Source: Euryarchaeota archaeon UBA19
GTDB taxonomy: Archaea > Thermoplasmatota > Poseidoniia > Poseidoniales > Thalassarchaeaceae
DNA length: 50,144 bases
Assembly (NCBI GenBank): GCA_002502175.1
Contig: DAPQ01000058.1
Coordinates: 1 to 50,144, forward strand
Direction: 5' to 3'
Both the position numbers and the translations under genes were made by a program. Positions 7,937-17,214 of this stretch are shown piece after piece. The stretch's first letter is position 1, and each line of letters begins with the position of its first letter. The notes beneath the pieces are model-generated. The model ran no database searches, was not told the DNA's origin, and saw only the letters and a program-made list of their open reading frames with translations.

Positions 7937-8698
7937 TCAAATTACGTTTGCCTCATCTCGAAGTTTACCTACTACCGTAGATACCGATTCTGCACCTTCA
8001 AACTTCTGACCAGGTGGTTTTTCCGCTGGTGGAGAATGTGAATCTATGCTAACGCCTGTTGCGCCAATATCAATACCTAAGTCATCGACAGACCATGTTT
8101 CGATGGGTTTTTTCTTCGCCATCATAATGCCTCTGACATTGGGTCTACGCATCTCAGTAATGCCCTTATCGAGAGCAAATACACAAGGAGCAGACACTGC
8201 CACCTTTTCGTGTCCCGCGGAACTTGGGCGAGTAGCTGTATATTCACTTCCATCAGAGGAGACTTCAGACACTAGAGTGACGCAGGATGCTCCGATGAGT
8301 TCTGCGACCCCAGGTCCCGTTGAACCCGCATTGGTATCTGCGGCTTGTTTACCACAGAAAATAACCGAAGCCCCGGATTTTTGAACCGCTGCTGCGAGAA
8401 GATTCTGAACTTGAGTCGAATCAAGATCGTTGATGTTCTCGGCTGAGACATGGACTAAGGTATCTGCTCCAACTGCCGCAGCGTCTCGAAGTAACTTTTC
8501 ACATCGCGCAGGGCCAGCAGTGATAGCAACTAAATCTCCGCCTGCTGATTCCTTCAATTGCAATGCGGCTTCAAGCGCATACTCATCGTATGGGCTGAAA
8601 GACCACTTTGATACGGCATTTTCATCCACACGACCACCGTTAACGGAAATCTTTGCGGTTGTGTCTGGAACTTGCTTGAGTAGTACAGCGATAGTCAT
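7937..8698 (-). CDS. etfB: Electron transfer flavoprotein subunit beta
   Basis: A 253-residue ETF beta subunit. It starts MTIAVLLKQVPDT at 8698; the open frame upstream to 8758 adds non-family residues. CGKQAADTNAGSTGPGVAEL is the AMP/nucleotide-binding signature, and the KWSFSPYDEYALEAAL region matches the family. The C-terminus carries the segment that reaches toward the dehydrogenase partner. It is followed by etfA and preceded by a glutaryl-CoA-dehydrogenase-like gene, so dehydrogenase and electron acceptor are probably expressed together. Confidence 0.95.
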   Translation of the reverse strand: MTIAVLLKQVPDTTAKISVNGGRVDENAVSKWSFSPYDEYALEAALQLKESAGGDLVAITAGPARCEKLLRDAAAVGADTLVHVSAENINDLDSTQVQNLLAAAVQKSGASVIFCGKQAADTNAGSTGPGVAELIGASCVTLVSEVSSDGSEYTATRPSSAGHEKVAVSAPCVFALDKGITEMRRPNVRGIMMAKKKPIETWSVDDLGIDIGATGVSIDSHSPPAEKPPGQKFEGAESVSTVVGKLRDEANVI

Positions 8699-8779
8699 AT
8701 GATTGCCCCTTGACGTCTCTTCGACCTGTGTCACATCTATGAATATTAGCAACCTCACCGGTGGTGTTTACGATATCAT

Positions 8780-9952
8780 TTACAGTTCTCTGGTGAATGC
8801 CTGTATTCCGGTTATGTGACGACCGAGAATCAGATTGTGAATATCATGGGTTCCCTCGTAGGTCTTTACCGATTCCAGATTTGCCATGTGGCGCATGATA
8901 CAGTATTCGTCTAGAATACCGTTTGCTCCGTGGATGTCCCTTGCCTCTCGAGCGATTTCAAGAGCTATGTCTACGTTGTTCATCTTTGCAAGAGAAATGT
9001 GTTCTGGAATCCATGTACCAGCGTCTTTCTTCTGACCTAGATGGTATGCCAATAGTTGGGCCTTGGTAATCTCCCTAAGCATCCATGCTAATTTGTTTTG
9101 AACCAATTGATAACTTGCAATTGGGTGAGTAAATTGGATTCGACTGAGGGCGTAGTCCTTTGCTGAATCAAAGCAGGCCTGAGCGGCTCCAACCGCGCCC
9201 CAAGATATACCATAACGTGCGTTGTTCAAGCATGAAAACGGTCCACGCAGTCCCTTCACACCCGGAAGAATCCTATCCTTTGGAATCTTACAATCTTGGA
9301 ATACTAATTCGCTTGTTACACTAGCCTTGAGTGAATGCTTTCCTTTCATTTCAGGAGCACTAAATCCTGGGTCGTCTTTCTCAACAATAAATCCACGAAT
9401 AACTCCATCTAATTTAGCCCAAACAACTGCTAATTGTGCGATAGTACCATTTGTAATCCACATTTTGGCACCATTCAATAGATAGTAATCACCCATATCT
9501 TCGGCCTTGGTAATCATATCACCAGGATTTGAACCGTAATCGGGTTCTGTAAGGCCGAAGCACCCAATCCATTCTCCACTTGCCATCTTTGGAAGATAGT
9601 GTTGCTTTTGTTCTTCACTTCCGAAATCCCAAATCGGATACATAGCAAGGCTGCCTTGAACACTAGCAAAAGAGCGCAATCCGCTATCTCCTCTCTCTAG
9701 TTCTCTGCAAATCACACCGTATGCAGTGTAGGAAAGACCAGGACAGTCATAACCCTCTAGTGGAGCGCCGAGAACTCCCATTTCACCAAGGGCAACTCTC
9801 CATTCGTCTGGGAAGACTCCATCTCTGCAAGCATGTTCGATTTTTGGAATCACTTCTTCGTCAACAAAGTCACGGACCATGTCTCGGACCATCCGCTCCT
9901 CATCGGTCAATAGTGAATCCACATCGTAGAAGTCGAGGGCTTCGTATGGCAT
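8780..9952 (-). CDS. gcdH: Acyl-CoA dehydrogenase, glutaryl-CoA dehydrogenase-like
   Basis: A 390-residue flavin enzyme of the acyl-CoA dehydrogenase superfamily. Similarity to glutaryl-CoA dehydrogenase runs along the whole length: LGVLGAPLEGYDCPGLSY, RELERGDSGLRSFASVQ, GCFGLTEPDYGSNPGDM, CLNNARYGISWGAVGAAQ. The catalytic base Glu is in KTYEGTHDIHNLILGR near residue 365. Oxidative decarboxylation of glutaryl-CoA to crotonyl-CoA (lysine and tryptophan breakdown) is the likely reaction. A non-decarboxylating variant cannot be excluded from sequence alone. Electrons would pass to the ETF encoded directly downstream. Confidence 0.92.
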   Translation of the reverse strand: MPYEALDFYDVDSLLTDEERMVRDMVRDFVDEEVIPKIEHACRDGVFPDEWRVALGEMGVLGAPLEGYDCPGLSYTAYGVICRELERGDSGLRSFASVQGSLAMYPIWDFGSEEQKQHYLPKMASGEWIGCFGLTEPDYGSNPGDMITKAEDMGDYYLLNGAKMWITNGTIAQLAVVWAKLDGVIRGFIVEKDDPGFSAPEMKGKHSLKASVTSELVFQDCKIPKDRILPGVKGLRGPFSCLNNARYGISWGAVGAAQACFDSAKDYALSRIQFTHPIASYQLVQNKLAWMLREITKAQLLAYHLGQKKDAGTWIPEHISLAKMNNVDIALEIAREARDIHGANGILDEYCIMRHMANLESVKTYEGTHDIHNLILGRHITGIQAFTREL

Positions 9953-10009
9953 GATTTTCAGGCCGTTCGCGAAGTCAACCCCTCATGAAGGTTGCCTGCC
10001 TTTGGGATT

Positions 10010-10038
10010 CGCGCCGTAGGCGCGTAACACAAAAAAAA
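10010..10038 (-). terminator. Oligo-T tract and hairpin after the surface propeller gene
   Basis: Just downstream of the leftward propeller gene (stop at 10053) the minus strand has eight consecutive T (10031-10038), then a perfect 6-base-pair hairpin CGCGCC-loop-GGCGCG (10010-10024). Archaeal transcription commonly ends at T-runs, so the T tract is the likely terminator. The hairpin lies after it, so this is not a bacterial-style intrinsic terminator. Confidence 0.5.
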
Positions 10039-10052
10039 TCCGAGAGATAATT

Positions 10053-11270
10053 TCAGCGCCGCTTTCTTTGCTGTTTTGCCCTTCGTCGAGCAAGATGATT
10101 TCTTTCATCTTCATTTCCCATCCGTTCAATAATCCTGTCTTTCACTTTTGTAGGAGATGCCAAATATACTAGACACAGAACAACTAGTCCTGTAGCGGCA
10201 GGAATGGCGATTACAATCCACATACTAAGTAGTCCTGCTGAATCCGAGTCGGTTGGGACATATTGGAACAAATATCCACGGCTTGTTACTATCCAACCCG
10301 AATCGGTTCCAGTGGCCCAAGTGCCGACGATTCTATCACTGGAAAGATTGAGATCTTCAATATCTGAATGCTCAAGCCATGGGTATGAGCCATTGAGGCT
10401 AATATCATGCTCCACAAGACTCGTAGGTGTAGTCGCGATTAGGGCGCGGTCGCCTTCCTGCGCCTCTATACCTACGAAGTACAAATCCAAATTCTGAAGT
10501 CGGCTTATGCTCGGAATCGAAGCAGATATGTCTTCTGGATTCAGCTCGATATGTGCGATAATTTGGTTCTCAGCAATTGCGACACAGTAGGGGGTTTCAC
10601 CACTAGGGCACTCAACACCAGTCCAAGGATATCCAGTTCCTCCGACCCAGGTAAAGGTGTGATCTCTTTCGATTACTCCAATACCCTCGACTGTAGCACT
10701 AACAACACACATCATGATAGTGTTATGGCAATCAATTGCTGTAATCTCGCTAGTCCCTGAAGCGGATAGTGCATGCAGTTCCGCCCCTCCGTCTTCGGCG
10801 GCTCTCATCCTCCAAATCTGGCCTTCTTCGGTACCGACATAAGCCCATGATCCTGCGGTATTCCATGCAACTGAGGTAATCTTTGCATAATCAAGGGACA
10901 CATCAGATGCAGCCCGTTCTAGTGATTGGTCTTGCTTTGCATATCGTAGAACAACCCCATGGTCACCCACAATAAGTGCGGTTTGCCCTCCCGGATGGAA
11001 ATCCGCATCATGCAATTCGCTAACGCCATTCCATACCATTTCGACTTGTTGATTAGGGTCCTCTGCATCTAAGACCCGAACGTACCCTTCCTGTCCGTAG
11101 ACCACTGCGGTTGTTGCGGCTGAATCGATAGCAACACCATTCAGTCCAAGGTCTTCTTCGGAAAGGGACAAACTCTCTGTCAGTCCTACTGCCGAGGTTG
11201 CCAGGACATTATGCGAGGCCAACATGATGACCATGACGGATACCAACAAACCGCGTGCAGTCACTCCCAT
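10053..11270 (-). CDS. Cell-surface beta-propeller protein with C-terminal membrane anchor
   Basis: A 405-residue protein with an N-terminal signal peptide (hydrophobic residues about 7-22), a body of repeated propeller-like blades (AVVYGQEGYVRVLDAEDP, ALIVGDHGVVLRYAK, WAYVGTEEGQIWRMRA) and one transmembrane helix near residues 348-370. A strongly basic cytoplasmic tail ends in RRRAKQQRKRR. The propeller should face outside. Function is not recognised. It diverges from the DUF5611-like gene and overlaps any longer start proposed for that gene. Confidence 0.75.
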   Translation of the reverse strand: MGVTARGLLVSVMVIMLASHNVLATSAVGLTESLSLSEEDLGLNGVAIDSAATTAVVYGQEGYVRVLDAEDPNQQVEMVWNGVSELHDADFHPGGQTALIVGDHGVVLRYAKQDQSLERAASDVSLDYAKITSVAWNTAGSWAYVGTEEGQIWRMRAAEDGGAELHALSASGTSEITAIDCHNTIMMCVVSATVEGIGVIERDHTFTWVGGTGYPWTGVECPSGETPYCVAIAENQIIAHIELNPEDISASIPSISRLQNLDLYFVGIEAQEGDRALIATTPTSLVEHDISLNGSYPWLEHSDIEDLNLSSDRIVGTWATGTDSGWIVTSRGYLFQYVPTDSDSAGLLSMWIVIAIPAATGLVVLCLVYLASPTKVKDRIIERMGNEDERNHLARRRAKQQRKRR

Positions 11271-11371
11271 GCTACTCGCAGAGTGGAAGTTGGTTTAGGC
11301 GTGTGGGATGGCTTGCGAGAGTAGGGTTGTCTGAGGCAGTATTGAAGAATAGGTTGGTATCGCAAGCCTTC

Positions 11372-11890
11372 ATGGAGAGATTCGAGGTCAAGCGCGGACT
11401 AGTCAAACAGGTAACAGCAGATGGGGGTCTTGCGGCATTAGCAAGCAAACATTTTGAGATAGTTGAGGCAGATGGAGAAAACTCATTTTCTGCCTCTCAT
11501 GATATTATGACCTCAATTGTTGGTCACTATTCAGATAAAGGGGCCTTAATTGTAGATGTTACGAACGTTCCACCTAATTTCGATGATCCCGATGCAATGG
11601 CCCGTGCTCAAGATACACGAAAGCGTTGGACCACATTCCTAGACGAGTCCACAGGTTACAATTCCAAGCAACGAGGAGACAAGGCAAAGGAATGGGCAAA
11701 GAAGGCATCAAAAGCCAAATCAGCAGTTTCCGCTGCTCGCCATTTCATGGGTATGTCACAGAATCTATCCGATGATGTCAAGGCCCAAGCCGAGGACTTG
11801 ATTGCAGAAATCGAAACTGCTCTCGAGGACAATGATAACACTCGAGCAGCAGGAAGAGGCGAGAAACTCAACAAACTACTAGACTCCTGA
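11372..11890 (+). CDS. DUF5611-like protein
   Basis: A 172-residue soluble protein. Residues 1-110 (MERFEVKRGLVKQ ... ALIVDVTNVPPNFDDPDAM ... RKRWTTFLDESTGYNSKQR) resemble, from memory, the small archaeal DUF5611 family, which has a similar start and a vTGYtakeR motif. The C-terminal part is helical, charged and rich in Lys/Ala. The frame is open upstream to 11255, but that would overlap the divergent propeller gene. The ATG at 11372 fits the family and may be leaderless. It ends exactly where the tyrS frame begins, so the two are probably co-transcribed. Function is unknown. Confidence 0.65.
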   Translation: MERFEVKRGLVKQVTADGGLAALASKHFEIVEADGENSFSASHDIMTSIVGHYSDKGALIVDVTNVPPNFDDPDAMARAQDTRKRWTTFLDESTGYNSKQRGDKAKEWAKKASKAKSAVSAARHFMGMSQNLSDDVKAQAEDLIAEIETALEDNDNTRAAGRGEKLNKLLDS

Positions 11891-11899
11891 GTGGTACAG

Positions 11900-13021
11900 A
11901 TGACAACCCAAGAGACGCCAAATGACCTCGACCCCGAGGTTCGCGCGTCTATCGACAGAATGTTCGCTAATGTTGAGGAAGTGGTCGGTTTAGACCACCT
12001 CGCAGGGGTGTTATCTGGCTCTAAGAGTCACGGTGGTGACTCAACTGTTAGAGCATACATCGGTTTGGAACCTAGTGGCAAAGCCCACCTAGGATGGGTG
12101 ATTTTGGCAGAAACCATTCGAAACATGCTTTCTGAGGGAGTCAATGTATTGATTTTACTTGCAGATTGGCATGCTTGGGTTAACGATAAGTTTGGTCGAG
12201 ATATGGAGAAAATCTCTGTCGCAGGAGAGTATATGGCTGAAGTTTTCCGTGTATTGGTCGGTTTCCCCGAAGAAGGAGATGGTCCAGGACAGTTGAGATT
12301 TGTAAGTGCTAGCGAGGTCATGGATTCCGGCGCTTACTGGGAGAGGGTTCTACGATGTTCCAAAGGAATGAGTCTAAATCGAGCACGTCGAACATTCAGC
12401 ATAATGGGTAGAAGTGAAGATTCTTCAGATGATGATTTGGCCGCCTTTTTCTATCCTCCAATGCAAGCAGCTGATATTTTCGAATTGAATATCGACATTG
12501 CATTTGGTGGTATGGACCAAAGAAAGGCGCACATGTATATGCGTGAGGTTGCGGATAGAAATGGATGGTCGAAAGCGACTTGTATTCATACTCCAATGTT
12601 ATCTGGCCTGAAAGGACAAGGTGGGGGTAGAATGGACTCATTTGACCACAAGATGTCGAAGTCTGATCCTGGTAACGCGATCTTCGTTCACGACACACCT
12701 AAGCAGATAGAGAAGAAGTTCCGAAAAGCATTCCTTGAGGTAGGTAATCCAGCATCTCCTGTATTCGAAATCGCCCAACATATCGTACTGCCTAACAATG
12801 GTCAATTGCTCGTTGAGCCTAAACCCGAATTTGGAGAACCAAGCACTTGGAACGACCTCGAATCATTTGTTTCTGCAGTAAGTAATGGAGAAATCCATCC
12901 ATTCGACGCGAAAATGGCAGTTGCAAGGGGTCTCAGTGAGGTTCTTTCGCCCGTTGTAGAACATTTTGACGAAAATAGCGGACTCCTTGACGCTGTGAAT
13001 AAGATGACCGGCTCGCAGTAA
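11900..13021 (+). CDS. tyrS: Tyrosyl-tRNA synthetase
   Basis: A 373-residue class I aminoacyl-tRNA synthetase of archaeal type. AYIGLEPSGKAHLGW carries the HIGH-equivalent motif, ILLADWHAWVND and IAFGGMDQRKAHMYMRE are typical of archaeal TyrRS tyrosine-binding elements, and HKMSKSDPGNAIFV is the KMSKS loop. It charges tRNA-Tyr in the cytoplasm. An in-frame GTG at 11891 directly abuts the upstream stop. I preferred the ATG at 11900, but the choice is not firm. It is followed after 89 bases by HMG-CoA synthase. Confidence 0.94.
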   Translation: MTTQETPNDLDPEVRASIDRMFANVEEVVGLDHLAGVLSGSKSHGGDSTVRAYIGLEPSGKAHLGWVILAETIRNMLSEGVNVLILLADWHAWVNDKFGRDMEKISVAGEYMAEVFRVLVGFPEEGDGPGQLRFVSASEVMDSGAYWERVLRCSKGMSLNRARRTFSIMGRSEDSSDDDLAAFFYPPMQAADIFELNIDIAFGGMDQRKAHMYMREVADRNGWSKATCIHTPMLSGLKGQGGGRMDSFDHKMSKSDPGNAIFVHDTPKQIEKKFRKAFLEVGNPASPVFEIAQHIVLPNNGQLLVEPKPEFGEPSTWNDLESFVSAVSNGEIHPFDAKMAVARGLSEVLSPVVEHFDENSGLLDAVNKMTGSQ

Positions 13022-13110
13022 TGCGATTAGAGTTAGGCGTCCAAAGTTGATTTGACGCCACAGGTATCATAACCCCCCCCTGACGGCGGGCGTGCGAAGG
13101 AGACCGGACT

Positions 13111-14661
13111 ATGGCAGGTGTTGGAATCGATGACATCGCGATTTACTTTCCAAAGTTATACTTCGATATGAAGGACTTTGCAGAATTCCGCGGTGCTGAT
13201 TTTGGTAAACTCAACAAAGGTTTGGGGCTCACCGCTATGGCGATTCCTGACGCCCACGAAGATACTGCTACCATGGGTGCAAATGCCTGTGCTAGGCTAA
13301 TCGATAGAAATCAACTGGACCCTCGGAAAATAGGGCGAATTTATCTCGGGACCGAATCCGCTCTTGACGGTGCTAAGCCAACTGCAACTTACATCATGGA
13401 TATGCTTGAACAACGCTACGATGACACCTATGGCAAGGAATGCTTCAGAAATTGCGATGTTGTCGACCTAACTTTCGCTTGTATTGGCGCGGTCGATGCA
13501 ATGCACAACACTCTCGATTGGGTCGCCAGAGGTGGAGAAGAGCAGGATAGAATTGGAATCGTGGTGTTTGCTGACAATGCAAAGTACGACCTTGGCTCAT
13601 CTGGCGAATATACTCAAGGAGCCGGTGGAGGTGCAATTCTAATTCGTCACAACCCACGACTTATCGAAATCCCCGATAATTGGGGAGTATCTACAATGCC
13701 GGTCCACGACTTCTTCAAACCTCGAAGAGAGGTAGAGATGAAGACCGTAGTTGAGAATGTCCTAGACCTTGCTGAAGAAGCAGGAGAGCCAAAGAAAGAA
13801 GGATTGGTTGAGAAGATATTAGCTATCCTTCCTAAGTCATCCAAGAAAGACGATATTATGTTTGAATCTCATACTCTGAAGATTCACAAAGATACACCCG
13901 TATTTGACGGCGCATTCTCCAATCGATGTTATTCAGAATCAGTAAAGACTGCTTTCGTCGATTTCAGACAAAAGGCAATCAATTCTGGAAGGTATGATCC
14001 AGAAAATGACGAAATCCTGACAGAACAATGGAATCGGATTATCGTTCATTTGCCATACGCATTCCAAGGCAAGCGCATGTTCCCAGACGTTTTCCGACAT
14101 GATAGGCGTCATCTTCCAATGTGGGAAGAGATAGTCTCTGAGATTGGCCCAGAACCTTTCCCCGAAGACTTCGAGGATTCGGCAGAAGGTCTCGAGGAAT
14201 TTGAGAAAGCCAACGATTCTTATCGGCGTTTAATCTCCAAGACCGACGAATTCAAGGAATTCGTCGAAACGAGAATCGAGAAGACCCAAAGGGCTTCGAG
14301 TCTAATTGGAAATCAGTATACTGGTTCCATATTTTTGGCTTTGATGTCAACCGTAGAATCTGATTATTTGGATGGAACAGACATGGAAGGCAAGAGAGTA
14401 GGACTTTGTGGATATGGTTCAGGAGCCAAGGCCAAGGTTTTCGAGGGAATAGTGCAACCCCAATGGAAGGAAATTGCAAGTCGTTTTTCATTGTTTGAAA
14501 GATTGTCCTCAAGAACACCTCTAGACAAGGATGTTTACGAAAGGCTACACCGTGGCTCTCAGAAAGATTCTGTAGTAACTCCAACAAAGGAGTTTGCACT
14601 AGTTGGAATTGGTAGAGAAGGCAATCTTGAGGGTCAACGTGAATATAGTTGGGTGGAATAG
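13111..14661 (+). CDS. mvaS: Hydroxymethylglutaryl-CoA synthase, enlarged
   Basis: A 516-residue thiolase-fold enzyme that condenses acetyl-CoA and acetoacetyl-CoA for the mevalonate route to archaeal isoprenoid lipids. The catalytic triad is visible: Glu82 in LGTESALDGAK, Cys124 in LTFACIGAVDAM and His313 in IVHLPYAFQGKRM. The protein is much longer than typical archaeal (about 350) or bacterial (about 390) enzymes. The extra sequence is mostly two charged insertions, near residues 205-260 and 330-400. The start follows GAAGGAGA. The size recalls eukaryotic enzymes, but I cannot place it phylogenetically. Confidence 0.9.
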   Translation: MAGVGIDDIAIYFPKLYFDMKDFAEFRGADFGKLNKGLGLTAMAIPDAHEDTATMGANACARLIDRNQLDPRKIGRIYLGTESALDGAKPTATYIMDMLEQRYDDTYGKECFRNCDVVDLTFACIGAVDAMHNTLDWVARGGEEQDRIGIVVFADNAKYDLGSSGEYTQGAGGGAILIRHNPRLIEIPDNWGVSTMPVHDFFKPRREVEMKTVVENVLDLAEEAGEPKKEGLVEKILAILPKSSKKDDIMFESHTLKIHKDTPVFDGAFSNRCYSESVKTAFVDFRQKAINSGRYDPENDEILTEQWNRIIVHLPYAFQGKRMFPDVFRHDRRHLPMWEEIVSEIGPEPFPEDFEDSAEGLEEFEKANDSYRRLISKTDEFKEFVETRIEKTQRASSLIGNQYTGSIFLALMSTVESDYLDGTDMEGKRVGLCGYGSGAKAKVFEGIVQPQWKEIASRFSLFERLSSRTPLDKDVYERLHRGSQKDSVVTPTKEFALVGIGREGNLEGQREYSWVE

Positions 14662-14663
14662 AT

Positions 14664-15911
14664 TCACCCTAGTATTCCATCTAGGACTTTTATGAATCTG
14701 TCAACTTCCTCTTTCGTGTTGTAATGCAATAGGCCAACTCGAAGAGCACCTTCTGGCTCCAATCCTAATGCTTCAGATAATTCGAGGGCATAGAAATTAC
14801 CTGCCCAAGCGAAAATTCCTTCCTCGGCCAATGCCGCACCAATTTGCTCAGCCGTCATCGATGGATGGGTGAATGAGACAGTAGGTGCTCTGTGTTTTTT
14901 CATATATGGATCAGTCACTCCCCATATCTTCACTCCATCTATTTCCTGTAGTCCTTGAATCATCCTCCAACACAATTCACTTTCGTGTTCTTCAATTGCT
15001 GAAAACGCGACACTAAGAGCCTCTCTTCTACTCAAATCTTCATTAGAAATATTTCTGCCTAGCCATGCTAAATGGTCTATTGCGGCAAGAGTGCCAGCCA
15101 TAGATTCGTGACTTTGGGTTCCGGTCATCCAACGAAATGGGACCTCCTCGGAAGATACGCGTAACTTTGCTACAGGAAGTTCAGCGAGTCGGTTGTATTT
15201 ACCCCAAAGAATACCTTGGTGGGTTCCGAAGAATTTGTACGATGAACAAGCGAGATAATCACAACCCAATTCCTGTACATCGATTAATGCGTGAGGTGCA
15301 TAATGAACTGCATCTACGAATACCTCTGCACCAAACGAATGAGCTTTCGAGCATATTCCTTTGACGTCATTTATCGTACCTGAGAAGTTTGAGGCAGCAC
15401 CGATAGCAACCATTACGGTATTTTCGTTAATATTATGTTCAATACTATCGATATTGTGAGTACAATCAACGGGATCAATATCAATCCATCTTAACTTAGC
15501 ACCCGACCATTGAGCGGCTAACACCCAAGGTCGGACATTTGCATCATGGTCAGAGCGAGTGACCACAACTTCATCCTCAGGCCTCCAAGTTCGACTCAGT
15601 GCACTTGCTAATTGAATCGTCAGACTAGTCATATTTTGGCCAAAAACAATCTCTCTATGGTCACTACAACCGAGAAAATCAGCGCATGCAATCATTGTCT
15701 GTTCAATTAATTCATCAGTTTCTATTGAGGTGGCAAATGACATTCCAACATTGGAATTTTGATGCAGAAGATAATGTTTCACGGCTTCTCCAACGGATTC
15801 GGGAGATTGGCTACCTCCTGGGCCATCAAAGAAAATCGCTTGATGCCCATTAACTCGGCGAGTTAATCCCGGAAATCGAGAGCGAATTTGCTCTATCGGG
15901 TAATCTGACAT
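14664..15911 (-). CDS. Cysteine desulfurase-like class V aminotransferase (VC1184 type)
   Basis: A 415-residue PLP enzyme of aminotransferase class V. FFDGPGGSQ near the N-terminus, VFGQNMTSLTIQLA, FVDAVHYAPH and the PLP-lysine region SSYKFFGTHQG are present. The C-terminal GIFAWAGNFYALEL ... RVGLLHYNTKEEVDR matches the VC1184-type subfamily of cysteine-desulfurase-like proteins. It lacks the catalytic Cys of true SufS (in RTGHHCAQP, seen in the SufS at 27879), so sulfur transfer by persulfide is unlikely. It follows an acyl-CoA dehydrogenase gene with a 4-base gap. The substrate is unknown. Confidence 0.88.
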   Translation of the reverse strand: MSDYPIEQIRSRFPGLTRRVNGHQAIFFDGPGGSQSPESVGEAVKHYLLHQNSNVGMSFATSIETDELIEQTMIACADFLGCSDHREIVFGQNMTSLTIQLASALSRTWRPEDEVVVTRSDHDANVRPWVLAAQWSGAKLRWIDIDPVDCTHNIDSIEHNINENTVMVAIGAASNFSGTINDVKGICSKAHSFGAEVFVDAVHYAPHALIDVQELGCDYLACSSYKFFGTHQGILWGKYNRLAELPVAKLRVSSEEVPFRWMTGTQSHESMAGTLAAIDHLAWLGRNISNEDLSRREALSVAFSAIEEHESELCWRMIQGLQEIDGVKIWGVTDPYMKKHRAPTVSFTHPSMTAEQIGAALAEEGIFAWAGNFYALELSEALGLEPEGALRVGLLHYNTKEEVDRFIKVLDGILG

Positions 15912-15915
15912 ACCA

Positions 15916-17091
15916 TCACTCCGGAGCGATGGAACGGTTGATTACAATTCTTTGAACTTCTTGAGTCCCTTCGTAAATCTGAGTGATTTTGGCATCACGG
16001 AAGAATCTCTCAACCGGGAAATCTGTGGTATATCCATATCCACCGAGAACTTGTACAGCCCTCTCTGACACCCACATTGCGGTATCGCCAGCAAACAACT
16101 TGGCCATGCTTGCTTCCATTGAGTGTCTAGGCCCATCTTCTTCGTAGTGTCGTTGTTTTGCCCATGCTGCCTTGTAGACCATGTGTCGGGCGGCTTCAGT
16201 CTGTGTTGCCATATCAGCGAGGTAGTTTCCAATGCTCTGATGGTGAGCGATTGGCTTGCCGAAGGCTTCTCGTTGATGAGCGTAGTTTAGAGCAGATTCG
16301 TATGCACCTTGAGCAATTCCTAGCGCCTGTGCTGCAATCCCGATTCTTGAGTTATCCAGTGCGTTCATTGCAATAGGGAATCCCTTTCCAGATTCTTTCA
16401 ATACATTCTCAACAGGTACTTTACAGTCTTCTAATAAGAGAGTACAGGTATCCGAGGAACGAATCCCTAACTTGTCCTCTTTCTTACCAACACTGAAGCC
16501 TTCCATGCTTGAATCAACAATGAATGCTGTTGTGCCACCATGTTTTTTCACTCCATAATCTGGATGATCAACGTCCTTTGCGAATAGTACGTAAATGTCG
16601 GCAGAAGCTCCATTTGTGACCCACATTTTTTCGCCATTGAGGATGTAGTGACTTCCATCATCACTGAGTTTTGCCCTGCAGCCTAATGCTGCCGCATCAG
16701 TACCTGCACCCGCCTCGGAAAGTGAATATGCACCAATTTCACCGGCAGCTAATCGAGGAAGGAAACGTTGCTTCTGGTCCTCGTTACCATGTAGAGCAAT
16801 GGTCATTGAACAAAGTCCAACGTGTACACAGAACATGACTGAGAAAGAGGGGTCTACTCTTGCCAACTCTTCTACGATTATCGCTTCTGAAATATCATCG
16901 ATTGGATTGCCGCCAAATTCTTCTGGTATTGTGATGCCTTGTAGTCCATACTCACAGAATGCATTCCATTCATCCAGAGGTGGTTTTTGGTTACGGTCTC
17001 TATCTAGGCATGTAGGCGCTAAAACCTCCTCTGCAAAGTCCCTAACCATCTCTCGAATCATGCTTTGCTCTTCCGTTTCCGCGAAGTCCAT
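15916..17091 (-). CDS. Acyl-CoA dehydrogenase (short/branched-chain type)
   Basis: A 391-residue flavoenzyme oxidising an acyl-CoA to its 2-enoyl form and passing electrons to ETF. AYSLSEAGAGTDAAALGCRA and WVTNGASADIYVLFA are FAD- and substrate-loop motifs, ALDNSRIGIAAQALGIAQGA is typical, and the catalytic Glu lies in IYEGTQEVQRIVINRSI near the C-terminus. That Glu position matches short-chain and butyryl/glutaryl enzymes rather than isovaleryl types. ATG at 17091 is preferred; a TTG at 17103 would add four residues. It is paired with the aminotransferase-like gene downstream. Confidence 0.93.
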   Translation of the reverse strand: MDFAETEEQSMIREMVRDFAEEVLAPTCLDRDRNQKPPLDEWNAFCEYGLQGITIPEEFGGNPIDDISEAIIVEELARVDPSFSVMFCVHVGLCSMTIALHGNEDQKQRFLPRLAAGEIGAYSLSEAGAGTDAAALGCRAKLSDDGSHYILNGEKMWVTNGASADIYVLFAKDVDHPDYGVKKHGGTTAFIVDSSMEGFSVGKKEDKLGIRSSDTCTLLLEDCKVPVENVLKESGKGFPIAMNALDNSRIGIAAQALGIAQGAYESALNYAHQREAFGKPIAHHQSIGNYLADMATQTEAARHMVYKAAWAKQRHYEEDGPRHSMEASMAKLFAGDTAMWVSERAVQVLGGYGYTTDFPVERFFRDAKITQIYEGTQEVQRIVINRSIAPE

Positions 17092-17214
17092 CTCGATTAC
17101 CAATACTACCGAGCAACATCATGTTGTTAATACATCGTAAACGACGATAACACGCTTATTTCAAGAACGAATCATTCAAATTGGAGACTATGGGCGAGCC
17201 CATCGGAGATGAAT

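Noticed and set aside
7359..8009. Open reading frame of 216 codons on the plus strand
   Set aside because: It is antisense to etfA and etfB, is rich in Ser/Thr/Ala from reversed codons, and has no domain or start signal.
13073..13080. C8 homopolymer between tyrS and the HMG-CoA synthase gene
   Set aside because: It is a possible sequencing weak spot, but it lies outside genes and breaks no frame.
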